From assembly GCA_965224535.1 (NCBI GenBank), contig CBDCZR010000019.1, forward strand, positions 124,001-188,000: DNA of 64,000 bases, read 5' to 3'. Shown here in pieces: positions 18,348 to 26,134 of this stretch. A model generated the notes under the pieces. That model saw only the letters and a list, made by a program, of their open reading frames with translations, ran no database searches and was not told the DNA's origin. The position numbers were made by a program, and so were the translations under genes. This DNA is from JBCDHN01 sp965224535 (GTDB lineage Bacteria > Verrucomicrobiota > Verrucomicrobiia > Verrucomicrobiales > DEV007). Positions within the stretch are counted from its first letter, which is position 1. Each line of letters starts with the position of its first letter.

Positions 18348-19205
18348 ATGAAAAAATCGTTCGTTGCGCGCTACCGCGCCATCACAGCCCTGGTTTTGGC
18401 CGCTTTTTTGCTTGTCGGGCCGAATTTCGCCCAGGACGGCAACCCGGCCTTGGGTTTCAACGTGCTAAGCCCGGAAAAAGAGGCGCAAATGGGCGCCCGG
18501 GAGTTCAGCAAGTATAAAAAGAGCAAGCGCTCGATCACCCGCGGCCGGCAACATGAAATGACCCAGCGCGTTGCTGCCCGGCTGACTCGCGTGGTTAACG
18601 TCAAAAACGCCGACTGGGAGTTCGTGCTTTTCGACGATCCCACGCCAAATGCGTTTGCGCTGCCGGGCGGCAAGGTTGGGGTGCACACGGGCTTGTTCAA
18701 GGTCGTGCAAAACGAGCCCCAACTGGCCGCTGTTCTCGGGCATGAGTTGGCGCACGTAACCGCGCGTCACTCTGGCAAGCGCATCAGCAACGCCGCCGCC
18801 GGATCGGCCATCGGAGCGATCGCCGGGGCGATTTTGAAGCGCAAAACGGGGATGGATCGCGCGCCGGTCATCGCCCAGGGAGCGGCCACCCTGCGCCTGC
18901 TGCAATTTTCCCGCAAACAGGAGCTGGAAGCCGATCGCCTGGGAGCCATTTACATGGCCAAAGCCGGCTACGATCCCCGACAGTCGGTGGAGCTTTGGAA
19001 GCGGTTCGCGGCCTACAAAGCGCAAAAAGCGGGGCCAAACGTCCCCGGTTTCCTCAGCACTCACCCGGTGGACAGCCGGCGAATCGAGGAGTTGAACGAG
19101 ATGATGCCCGAAGCGCTAAAACACTACGGATCGGGCTCGGGTTCGGCTTCGAAAAAGGACTCCGCTCCCTCCGCGGTCCGCGCTTTGCGGTTCAATCGGC
19201 GGTGA
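18348..19205 (+). CDS. M48 family zinc metalloprotease (BepA/LoiP-like)
   Basis: A 285-aa exported metalloprotease. The signal peptide (residues 1-28) ends near GPNFAQ. The catalytic helix is GHELAHVTARH (HExxH at 132-136) and the third zinc ligand is the Glu in ELEADRLG (about 194). NAFALPGGKVGVHTG upstream and STHPVDSRRIEEL downstream are typical of the M48 peptidases that police outer-membrane protein assembly. There is no TPR domain, so it is nearer LoiP than BepA. The start at ATG 18348 was chosen because it begins the signal peptide; the frame is open upstream to 18168. Confidence 0.88.
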   Translation: MKKSFVARYRAITALVLAAFLLVGPNFAQDGNPALGFNVLSPEKEAQMGAREFSKYKKSKRSITRGRQHEMTQRVAARLTRVVNVKNADWEFVLFDDPTPNAFALPGGKVGVHTGLFKVVQNEPQLAAVLGHELAHVTARHSGKRISNAAAGSAIGAIAGAILKRKTGMDRAPVIAQGAATLRLLQFSRKQELEADRLGAIYMAKAGYDPRQSVELWKRFAAYKAQKAGPNVPGFLSTHPVDSRRIEELNEMMPEALKHYGSGSGSASKKDSAPSAVRALRFNRR

Positions 19206-19220
19206 TTCGAAAAACGCCGG

Positions 19221-21158
19221 TCAGGCGATCCCCAATTCGTCCAAAATCATGGGCTTGTCCTGGAAATGCGCGCGCAAATCCTCGACAATCCGGTCGATGC
19301 GAATCCCTTCGTTGGTGAGCCATTTGCCGGCATGTTCGTCGTACTCGCCTCCGGCGTGATGCAGGGCCACCAACTGCCACAAATTGTCGAAAACCGGCGA
19401 TCCGGAGGAACCGGGCTCGGTGTCGGCGGTGTAGTGCACGGCGTTGTTGAAAACGGCCTGCAATTGGCTGTTTTGCAAGGCCACTTCCTTGCGGCGGCCG
19501 TCAGGGTGCTGGATGATGTTGAAGTTGTGGCCGCTGCGGAACTGCACCTCATCGTTTAACTCGACAAAGCCCCATTTTTCGCCCGGATTTTCCCCGGAGG
19601 CCGGTTGCAGGCGCACGACGGTGTAGTCGAGGCTGGGGTTGGTGTGGAAGGCATCGTCATGAACCGCCAAAAACGAGTCGGTGTGCGTTTCGGAGCCATC
19701 CAGGCCCAGCTGATAGTTGAACTGGATGCGGATTTTTTTCAGGAATCGGGGCTCGGAGATGACGTGGTTGTTGGTGAGGAAGAGGGTGGGCGAAATCATG
19801 AAACCGGTCGCCCAGCCGCGTCCGGGAGGGTAGATGCTGTGCGGTTTGGTGAGCACCACCCGCGCCACGCTGCGTTGCCGTTGCGCGCCCAGCTCCAAAA
19901 AGGTGACGGGCACCAGATCGTTCTCGTCGATGATGCGCTCGAAGACGTTTTCACCCATGGATTGGAAGTCTTCCGGCTCCCCCAATTGATCGGGCGAAAG
20001 CCGGGACGCCACGCGATGGGGCAATTCCTCGCCCTGCCTGTAGTTGGCGGCCAGCATCGCCAATTCGTTGTTCAAACCCGGGCTGGATTCGCTCAGTTTG
20101 CGCAATTCGTCCACCACGCCCACCTCTTCGCGCGGCGGTTCCGGCTCCGAATCCAGGGCGGCGACCAATGCTTCCACGGCCTGGCCGTCATTTTGCGCCA
20201 ACGGCGGCGGTGCGGGGGCTGGGAGTGGAACGGGAACGGCGGGGGCCGGCTGATGGCGCGGAATTTGAATCTCGCCCTCGTTTTCCAGCAATTTCAGGAT
20301 CACCGCCGCGCCGCATTGCTTGGACACCGCGGACGGGTCGTAAACGTGGTCCCTCACGAATTTTCCCTTGATGTAGTGGGTGCTGAAACCCCACAAATAC
20401 GGCGATGGAACCCGTTTGGGGCGATAGCCGAAGCCGTTGTAGGCCTCCAAGTTGTGCAGCAGGCGCGGTAGCGACCAATCCTGGCCGAATTTTTTGATCG
20501 CCAGCGCATCCACCGCGCTCACCTCCCACGGAAACGGCGGCGAACCACTCTCCGGGTGGCCGTCGGGCACGCGAGTCGTCCGTGCCGTCAGAGGATCGCC
20601 GTTGTGCAGGTGCTTTTGAAAGCTGAACGAGCACTCCAAACCGTGGATGACCCCGAAGCAATACCAGGGCACGCCGTTGGATTGAGCGGCCACCTCTTCG
20701 TAGCGGGCCTTATTTCTGAGGAGCCGATTTCGGTACCAAGCCAGCGTGCTGACGTGTTCGCTGCGAATCTCGCACTGCTCGAAGTAGTTCGTGTATTCCT
20801 CCGCCAGAGCGTCAAAATTGATGCTGTCGATCGGAACCGGCGCGACGGATTCCATCGGATTTGGCGGTAGGGCGGGAAGTCCGTCCGGAATCGCGGGATG
20901 ATGCCGCATGGCTTCGTGAACGGAGGTTTGGGCCTGCGCCAGGCTTTCGAGCAACCCGGCGGGCGATTGCGAGGGATCGGCGCCCAAGCGGTCTTCCAGG
21001 TCGGAAAACGCGATGAGCGATTCGGAGTAGTCCTCGGCCTTGGCCTTGTCCACGGCGTCGTGCAGCGATGTGGTGATTCCCAGTTCGCCGAGAGATTCGT
21101 TGGCCCCTGCCTGCATGTACGGGGCGAACAATTGATCGAGATTTTCTACGTTGTTCAT
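19221..21158 (-). CDS. Muramidase-like domain fused to trypsin-like serine protease
   Basis: A 645-aa protein without a recognisable signal peptide. Residues about 125-290 carry a lysozyme-like block (PWYCFGVIHGLECSFSFQKH, HNGDPLTART, VPDGHP, FPWEVSAVDAL) of a kind seen in stand-alone peptidoglycan-acting proteins. A proline-rich linker follows. The C-terminal third is a V8/trypsin-like protease: GWATGFMISP, TNNHVIS (His about 465), LDYTVVRL (Asp about 511) and EPGSSGSPVF (Ser about 585). The triad is complete. The catalytic Glu of the muramidase part is probably in HGLECSF. The N-terminal 120 residues are helical and acidic and unassigned. The two halves rarely occur together as far as I know; export route and substrate are unknown. 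Confidence 0.72.
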   Translation of the reverse strand: MNNVENLDQLFAPYMQAGANESLGELGITTSLHDAVDKAKAEDYSESLIAFSDLEDRLGADPSQSPAGLLESLAQAQTSVHEAMRHHPAIPDGLPALPPNPMESVAPVPIDSINFDALAEEYTNYFEQCEIRSEHVSTLAWYRNRLLRNKARYEEVAAQSNGVPWYCFGVIHGLECSFSFQKHLHNGDPLTARTTRVPDGHPESGSPPFPWEVSAVDALAIKKFGQDWSLPRLLHNLEAYNGFGYRPKRVPSPYLWGFSTHYIKGKFVRDHVYDPSAVSKQCGAAVILKLLENEGEIQIPRHQPAPAVPVPLPAPAPPPLAQNDGQAVEALVAALDSEPEPPREEVGVVDELRKLSESSPGLNNELAMLAANYRQGEELPHRVASRLSPDQLGEPEDFQSMGENVFERIIDENDLVPVTFLELGAQRQRSVARVVLTKPHSIYPPGRGWATGFMISPTLFLTNNHVISEPRFLKKIRIQFNYQLGLDGSETHTDSFLAVHDDAFHTNPSLDYTVVRLQPASGENPGEKWGFVELNDEVQFRSGHNFNIIQHPDGRRKEVALQNSQLQAVFNNAVHYTADTEPGSSGSPVFDNLWQLVALHHAGGEYDEHAGKWLTNEGIRIDRIVEDLRAHFQDKPMILDELGIA

Positions 21159-21346
21159 GGTTTCGTAGGTTGGTGTTAGAGTCGGAAGAAATTTGGATCA
21201 ACACCGGGGAGAGCCTCCTGCATTGCCAAAACGATTCCCACCACTTGCGAAAATGTCAGGACGAAAGCAAGCTTTTTTTGAGTTGGCAGGGCAAATCGCC
21301 ATTTTCCGCTTTCCTCCGCCGGTGATCCGCCTTCATCGTGTCCGCC

Positions 21347-22705
21347 ATGCACCCTTTGCTCGTTTTGTTCGCCGGGATGGCAGTCGTCATCCTCGCGATC
21401 GGCGTTTTTCGCCTCCACGCCTTTCTCTCGCTCATTTTGGCCTCGATCGTGGTGGCGGCGATCACCCAGCCGGCGACGATCGGCTCGGCAATCGCCACCG
21501 GATTCGGGACGATGTGCGGCAAGGTCGGCATCGTCATCGCCATGGCCGCGATCATCGGCAAATGCCTGCTGGATAGCGGCGCGGCGGAGCGCATCGTGCT
21601 CGGCATCCGCAACTGGTTCGGAGACAAGCGGCTTTCCGGCGCATTTGCCTCCAGCAGCTTCGTGCTCGGCATCCCCGTTTTCTTCGACACCGTGTTTTAC
21701 CTGCTCATGCCGCTGGGACGGGCCGCGGCGCGCAAAACGGGCAAAAATTACCTGCTGCTGGTGCTCTCCATCGTCGCGGGAGCGACCATGGCGCACTCGC
21801 TGGTTCCGCCCACGCCGGGGCCGCTGCTGGTCGCCGAAGCGTTGGGAGTGCCGTTTTTGCAAATGGTCGTCGCCGGGCTCATCGTGGGAGCATTCACCGT
21901 CACTTGCGGGCTTACCTACGCCGCTTGGGCCAACCGAAAGTGGGAAATCCCGCTGCGCGATTCCGACCTGGACACGGCTGAAGCGCCAAAACTCGATCCC
22001 AGCCAACTTCCGCCGCTTTGGCTCTCGTTTTTGCCGATTTTGCTCCCGTTGCCGTTGCTGGCGGGCGCCACGGTGGTCGATTTCGCCTACGGCCTGGACA
22101 AAAATCGGCCCGATGAGCTGATTTTGCCGATTTGGGCCCAAATTCTCGAAATTCTCGGCAACAAGAACATCGCCCTCACCATCGCCGCGTTGGCGGGCAT
22201 TTACCTGCTGGTTCGCCAAAAAAGCCGCGCGGATCTCGGCCCCGCCATCCACTCGGCCCTGGCCAGCGGCGGGGTCATCATCCTCATCACCGCGGCCGGC
22301 GGCGCGTTCGGCATCATCATCAAGGAAAGCTCGGGGCTGATCGAGTGGCTCAAGGAAATGTCGCCCGACGCCAAATTGCTCGTCCTGCCCATTGCTTTCG
22401 GCATCACCACGCTGGTTCGCATCGCGCAAGGATCGGCGACCGTCGCGATGATCACCGCCATCTCGATCGTCGAAGGTTTGGCGCAAAATTTGCCGTTTAA
22501 CCCCGTTTACCTCGCCCTCGCCATCGGCTGCGGCTCGAAACCGGTGCCCTGGATGAACGACAGCGGTTTCTGGATCATCAGCCGCATGAGCGGCATGACC
22601 GCCGCCGAAACCTTGAAAACCTCCTCGGTGATGATGTCGCTGATGGGGTTCGCCGGATTGCCCGTGGTCATGCTGGGCGCCTGGTTGCTGCCGCTAACCT
22701 CTTGA
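21347..22705 (+). CDS. GntP family gluconate/organic acid permease
   Basis: A 452-aa inner-membrane carrier of the GntP family (gluconate, 2-keto-gluconate and related acids with protons). About 12-14 hydrophobic segments are seen. Family motifs include FGTMCGKVGIVIAMAAIIGK, GIPVFFDTVFYLLMPLGRA, VPPTPGPLLVAE and GGAFGIIIKESSG. ATG 21347 was preferred over GTG 21338. No sugar-acid catabolic gene is adjacent, so the substrate is not known. Confidence 0.88.
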   Translation: MHPLLVLFAGMAVVILAIGVFRLHAFLSLILASIVVAAITQPATIGSAIATGFGTMCGKVGIVIAMAAIIGKCLLDSGAAERIVLGIRNWFGDKRLSGAFASSSFVLGIPVFFDTVFYLLMPLGRAAARKTGKNYLLLVLSIVAGATMAHSLVPPTPGPLLVAEALGVPFLQMVVAGLIVGAFTVTCGLTYAAWANRKWEIPLRDSDLDTAEAPKLDPSQLPPLWLSFLPILLPLPLLAGATVVDFAYGLDKNRPDELILPIWAQILEILGNKNIALTIAALAGIYLLVRQKSRADLGPAIHSALASGGVIILITAAGGAFGIIIKESSGLIEWLKEMSPDAKLLVLPIAFGITTLVRIAQGSATVAMITAISIVEGLAQNLPFNPVYLALAIGCGSKPVPWMNDSGFWIISRMSGMTAAETLKTSSVMMSLMGFAGLPVVMLGAWLLPLTS

Positions 22706-22740
22706 TCCAAGCCTCCGCCGGGGCCAAAATAGCCCCCGCC

Positions 22741-24762
22741 ATGGCCTCCCCCGAAAAAGCGCCCGCAAAACGACCCCCGTTTCGCTTCGGTTGTCTGAAA
22801 ATTCTCCCCGTTCTTGCCGTTTTGATCATTCTAGCCGGCACGCTGGTGTTTTTGGCCCGCCGTCCGCCTGGCGAACGCGACCAGGAGACCATGATCGCCG
22901 CGCCGCGAGTTGAGGACGCCGAGCAACTGGCCGCGCTCTACCGGCTCCACACCCGCGATGCCGATTTGCAGGGCAAAATTGCCGATGCGCTGGGAAAACT
23001 GGGCCCCGAGGCCAGCGTGGCGATTCCCGACCTGGCGCGGCAACTTTCCGCCAGCAAACCCGAGATTCGCGACGCTGCAAAACGCGCCATCGACGGGATT
23101 GGCAGCCAATCCGCGCTGAATCTGCTGCGAACCGGAACCGACGAGCAACGGCACGCCGCGGCGCGCATTTTGGGCGAAGTTTTCGGCCGCGCAGCCACTC
23201 CGGAGCTGGTGGCGGTGATGACGGATGGCACGGCCGATCCCGAAGCGCGAATTCACGCGACCTGGGCCCTGGGTTTGCCGCCCGCCAAGTCGGATTACGC
23301 CCTGGAGCCGGTCGCCGCCGTCTTGCGCGAGGCCAAGCCCATGCTGCGGCGCGAAGCAGCCCGAACCCTGGGAAAAATGCAGCTTTCGCCGGAATTTAGC
23401 CTCCCGGAGCTGGAACGCGCCCTCAACGACGGGGAGCCGGACGTGCGTTTTGCCGCGGTGGAGGCGATCGGCCGGTTTGCCGGCGAAGCGGGGCCTGCGG
23501 TCGAAGCGTTGCTGGCGCGCTTGCACGATCCGCAAACCGTGATTCGGCTCCGCGCGGCGCAGGTCATTGGCGAGGTGGGCGACCCCGCGGCGCCCAGCGT
23601 GCCGCAGCTGGTCGCGGTGATGCGCGGCTTGGAGCAAGGCGACGAATTGCAGGGCGAAATCGCCATGGCGCTGGGAAAAATCGGCGAAGCGGCCAACCCG
23701 TTTTGGCGCAAAACGCTCGAAGATCCTGACACCGAGGTGCGCATGGCCACGGCCTGGGCGCTCAAGGAAATTGGCGAAGCCGCCGTTCCCGCGTTGCCGG
23801 TTTTGATCGGCGCGCTCAACAACAGCGAGCAAGGCGTTCGAGCCCTGGCCATGGAAGCGTTGGCGACTTTGGGCGAAAAAGCCGTGCCCGCGCTGAAGCA
23901 AGCCATGCAAAACCAACCCGTCCCCGTGCGGCAGCGGGTTTTGGAGGTCTTGGGCCGCATGGGTCCGGATCAGTTGCCGCTTTTGGCGGAAGGCCTGGCC
24001 GACGAAGCCGCTGAGGTTCGCAAGCAAGCCATCGATTCCCTGGCCACCCTGAGCAAAGCCGCCGCGCCCGCCGTCCCGGAAATCGCCAAAGCGCTGGAGG
24101 ATGCCGATCCCGGCGTGCAAGTCGCCGCTGCCAAGTGTCTCGGCGCAATCGGGCCGGACGCCGCCGGCGCCATCGACGCCTTGGTTCAAGCGCTCAAGCG
24201 CGATTCGCCGGATTTGCAGCTCGCCGTGCTCCAAACCCTCAGCGTCATGGGCGACAAGGCCAAAGCCGCCCTGCCCGCGCTCATGGCCGTGTTGCAAAGC
24301 GGCGCCCCGAACGTGAAACTGGCCGTTTTGGGCGCGTTGGGCGAATTTGGCGAAGAAGCGCAGGCCGCCGTCCCGGTTTTGGCGAATTTGCTGGCCGACG
24401 CCGACGAAAAAGTGGCCGCCGCCGCCGCCAAAGCACTCGGCAACTCCGGCGAGGCCGCCAGATCTCCGTTGCTGGCCACGCTCAAGAGCGTCAAGCCCCT
24501 GGCCCGCGCTCGGGCGGCCGTTGCGCTCGGTGGATTGGAGCCCGACATCAAGGAAACGCTCCCCGCCCTGGTCGCCGCGCTCAAGGACCCCGAAGCGCCC
24601 GTGCGAGCCAATGTTTTGGCCGCGCTGGAGAAATACGGCCCCTCAGCCAGCAGCGCGTTGGAGGAAATTCAGCCCTTGGTTGAGGATGAGGATGACTCGG
24701 TGAAAAAAGCCGCCGAAGCCGCGATCCAGGCCATCGAAAGGGCGGGAGAGGAAGTGGGTTAG
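22741..24762 (+). CDS. Membrane-anchored HEAT-repeat protein
   Basis: A 673-aa protein with one N-terminal membrane helix (LKILPVLAVLIILAGTLVFL) and then almost nothing but HEAT/PBS-lyase-type repeats of about 35-40 residues (recurrent D-x-(D/E)-V-R-x-x-A and GE-(A/E)-A-x-P-A-L). Roughly 15 repeats fill the protein. Such arrays are binding scaffolds; no catalytic domain is visible. The start codon ATG 22741 follows the GntP stop by 35 bp, so the two may be co-transcribed. It converges on the WD40 gene across the 168-bp element at 24847. Confidence 0.8.
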   Translation: MASPEKAPAKRPPFRFGCLKILPVLAVLIILAGTLVFLARRPPGERDQETMIAAPRVEDAEQLAALYRLHTRDADLQGKIADALGKLGPEASVAIPDLARQLSASKPEIRDAAKRAIDGIGSQSALNLLRTGTDEQRHAAARILGEVFGRAATPELVAVMTDGTADPEARIHATWALGLPPAKSDYALEPVAAVLREAKPMLRREAARTLGKMQLSPEFSLPELERALNDGEPDVRFAAVEAIGRFAGEAGPAVEALLARLHDPQTVIRLRAAQVIGEVGDPAAPSVPQLVAVMRGLEQGDELQGEIAMALGKIGEAANPFWRKTLEDPDTEVRMATAWALKEIGEAAVPALPVLIGALNNSEQGVRALAMEALATLGEKAVPALKQAMQNQPVPVRQRVLEVLGRMGPDQLPLLAEGLADEAAEVRKQAIDSLATLSKAAAPAVPEIAKALEDADPGVQVAAAKCLGAIGPDAAGAIDALVQALKRDSPDLQLAVLQTLSVMGDKAKAALPALMAVLQSGAPNVKLAVLGALGEFGEEAQAAVPVLANLLADADEKVAAAAAKALGNSGEAARSPLLATLKSVKPLARARAAVALGGLEPDIKETLPALVAALKDPEAPVRANVLAALEKYGPSASSALEEIQPLVEDEDDSVKKAAEAAIQAIERAGEEVG

Positions 24763-24787
24763 CGGTTGGTTAGGCTGGGTTTGTGGC

Positions 24788-24824
24788 GCAAGCGGCCGCT
24801 TGCATTGCGCAAGGCCAGATGGCC
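24788..24824 (+). terminator. Palindrome and hairpin after HEAT gene, possible terminator
   Basis: A perfect 16-bp palindrome GCAAGCGGCCGCTTGC at 24788-24803 is followed by the hairpin GGCCAGATGGCC at 24813-24824. No T-run follows. It lies between the HEAT gene stop and the 168-bp element, and may be a dispersed palindromic repeat rather than a true terminator. Confidence 0.35.
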
Positions 24825-24846
24825 GACGTCTAACGCTAACGCTGAC

Positions 24847-25014
24847 CTAGGAGGCTGTTGGACTTAGAACGTCTGGCGGCGAAATTCGAGGTTCGAGCCA
24901 AAATTTTCAGGTGTTTGAGGACTTTATGAGGACATATGGGACGAAAACGAAGGGAAATTTGGGCCGAATCCTCGATTTTCGACGCCGGGCGGGCTAAGTC
25001 CGACAGCCTCCTAG
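24847..25014. mobile_element. 168-bp MITE-like palindromic element, copy 1
   Basis: The element begins and ends with CTAG and has terminal inverted repeats: left CTAGGAGGCTGTTGGACTTA, right (reverse complement) CTAGGAGGCTGTCGGACTTA. The inner parts also match in inverted orientation with more mismatches, so the whole element can fold as one long hairpin. A second copy of identical length lies at 44881-45048, about 95% identical (9 differences seen). It has no coding capacity. The final CTAG supplies the TAG stop of the WD40 gene on the minus strand. Confidence 0.85.
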
Positions 25015-26009
25015 CTCACGTCCGTCACGCTCAGGCCGTTGTGGCCGGCGGCGATGAGGCGGGCGCCGTCGCGGACGAAGGCGTGGATGTGGAAGGGGGT
25101 GTTCTCCTCTTTGCCGATTTTCCAGGTTTTGGGGTCGATGACCAGGCGCAGGCCCTTGTGATCGCCGCCCATGGCCAGCAGGTGACTTGCATCCGGCGCC
25201 CAATCCAGTTGCTCCACCAGGCCCTTGACTTTGTCCGTCTCAATTTCCGCCAATGTCTCGCCGGCGCTCCAGTCAAAGGCGCGGATGCGGGCTTTGCCGC
25301 CCAGGTGATCGATGTTGCCCACCTGACCCATGCCGCCGGCGACCAAAATGCGGCCGTCCGGGGAAAAAGCGAGCGATCGCACGCCGCCGATGGAATGGCG
25401 CCTGGCGCGGGGGTCCCAGGTGTACATGGTGGGTGCTTCCAGCGTGGTGACGGGCTGGCCGCGGGCTACGTCCCAAAGCACGATGCGGCCCACTTTGTCG
25501 GCAGTGGCTAAAATCCGGCCATCGGGCGAAAACGTGCAGGTGAAGAGCATGGAAGGGTAGTGGTTCGGCGTTTGGGGCTCGTGACCGCGCAGCTCGCGGA
25601 TCATGGCGCCGCTTTGCGCGTCCCAGAGGCGGCAAACCATGTCGTCGGCGACGCTGGCGAGGGTTTTGCCGTCCGGCGAGGCGGCGAGCGTGCGGATCCA
25701 TTTGTCGTGGGCGGGGATTTTCCGCGTCAGGGCGCGTGTTTTTGGGTTCCACCAGCACAAATGCCGGTCGTAGCTGGATGAAACCAGGGAATCGCCGGCT
25801 CTCGCGAGGCCGGTGACGTAGCTGGAGTGACCATCGCCGGTAAACGCGGCCGATTCCGGCTTTTCGGCGTCGAGATCGATGTGATGGACGTTGGCGTCCG
25901 AGCTGCCGAACCAAACCTGGCCGGTTCCGGGCTGATGCACCAGGCAAAAGGCGATGTCCGCGCGGTTGAGGCGCTTTTGCTCGGCAAAGGTGGGGATTTC
26001 CAGGTTCAT
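25011..26009 (-). CDS. WD40 repeat protein
   Basis: A 332-aa protein made of WD40 repeats forming one propeller. Repeats are recognisable as LAASPDGKTLASVADDMVCR, TFSPDGRILATADKVGRIVL and LAFSPDGRILVAGGM. There is no signal peptide or enzyme domain. It probably acts as a binding platform. The start at ATG 26009 (MNLEIPTFAEQ) was chosen; the open frame upstream to 26078 is unconserved. The TAG stop lies inside the terminal CTAG of the palindromic element. It is divergent from purL, with about 125 bp between them. Confidence 0.83.
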   Translation of the reverse strand: MNLEIPTFAEQKRLNRADIAFCLVHQPGTGQVWFGSSDANVHHIDLDAEKPESAAFTGDGHSSYVTGLARAGDSLVSSSYDRHLCWWNPKTRALTRKIPAHDKWIRTLAASPDGKTLASVADDMVCRLWDAQSGAMIRELRGHEPQTPNHYPSMLFTCTFSPDGRILATADKVGRIVLWDVARGQPVTTLEAPTMYTWDPRARRHSIGGVRSLAFSPDGRILVAGGMGQVGNIDHLGGKARIRAFDWSAGETLAEIETDKVKGLVEQLDWAPDASHLLAMGGDHKGLRLVIDPKTWKIGKEENTPFHIHAFVRDGARLIAAGHNGLSVTDVS

Positions 26010-26134
26010 GCTAGGATTGGCGGGAGAAATTGGCGGCTTGCAGGCTTCGGAATTTCCCACGAATTCCGCTCCGCCCATCTTTCAAGCTTGGCGGCCTTGA
26101 GATGCCCTCAAAAGTGGGCAATCGGTTAGGACCG

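Noticed and set aside
22831..24297. 488-codon minus-strand frame opposite the HEAT-repeat gene
   Set aside because: A shadow frame produced by the high G+C repeat structure; no recognisable protein features.
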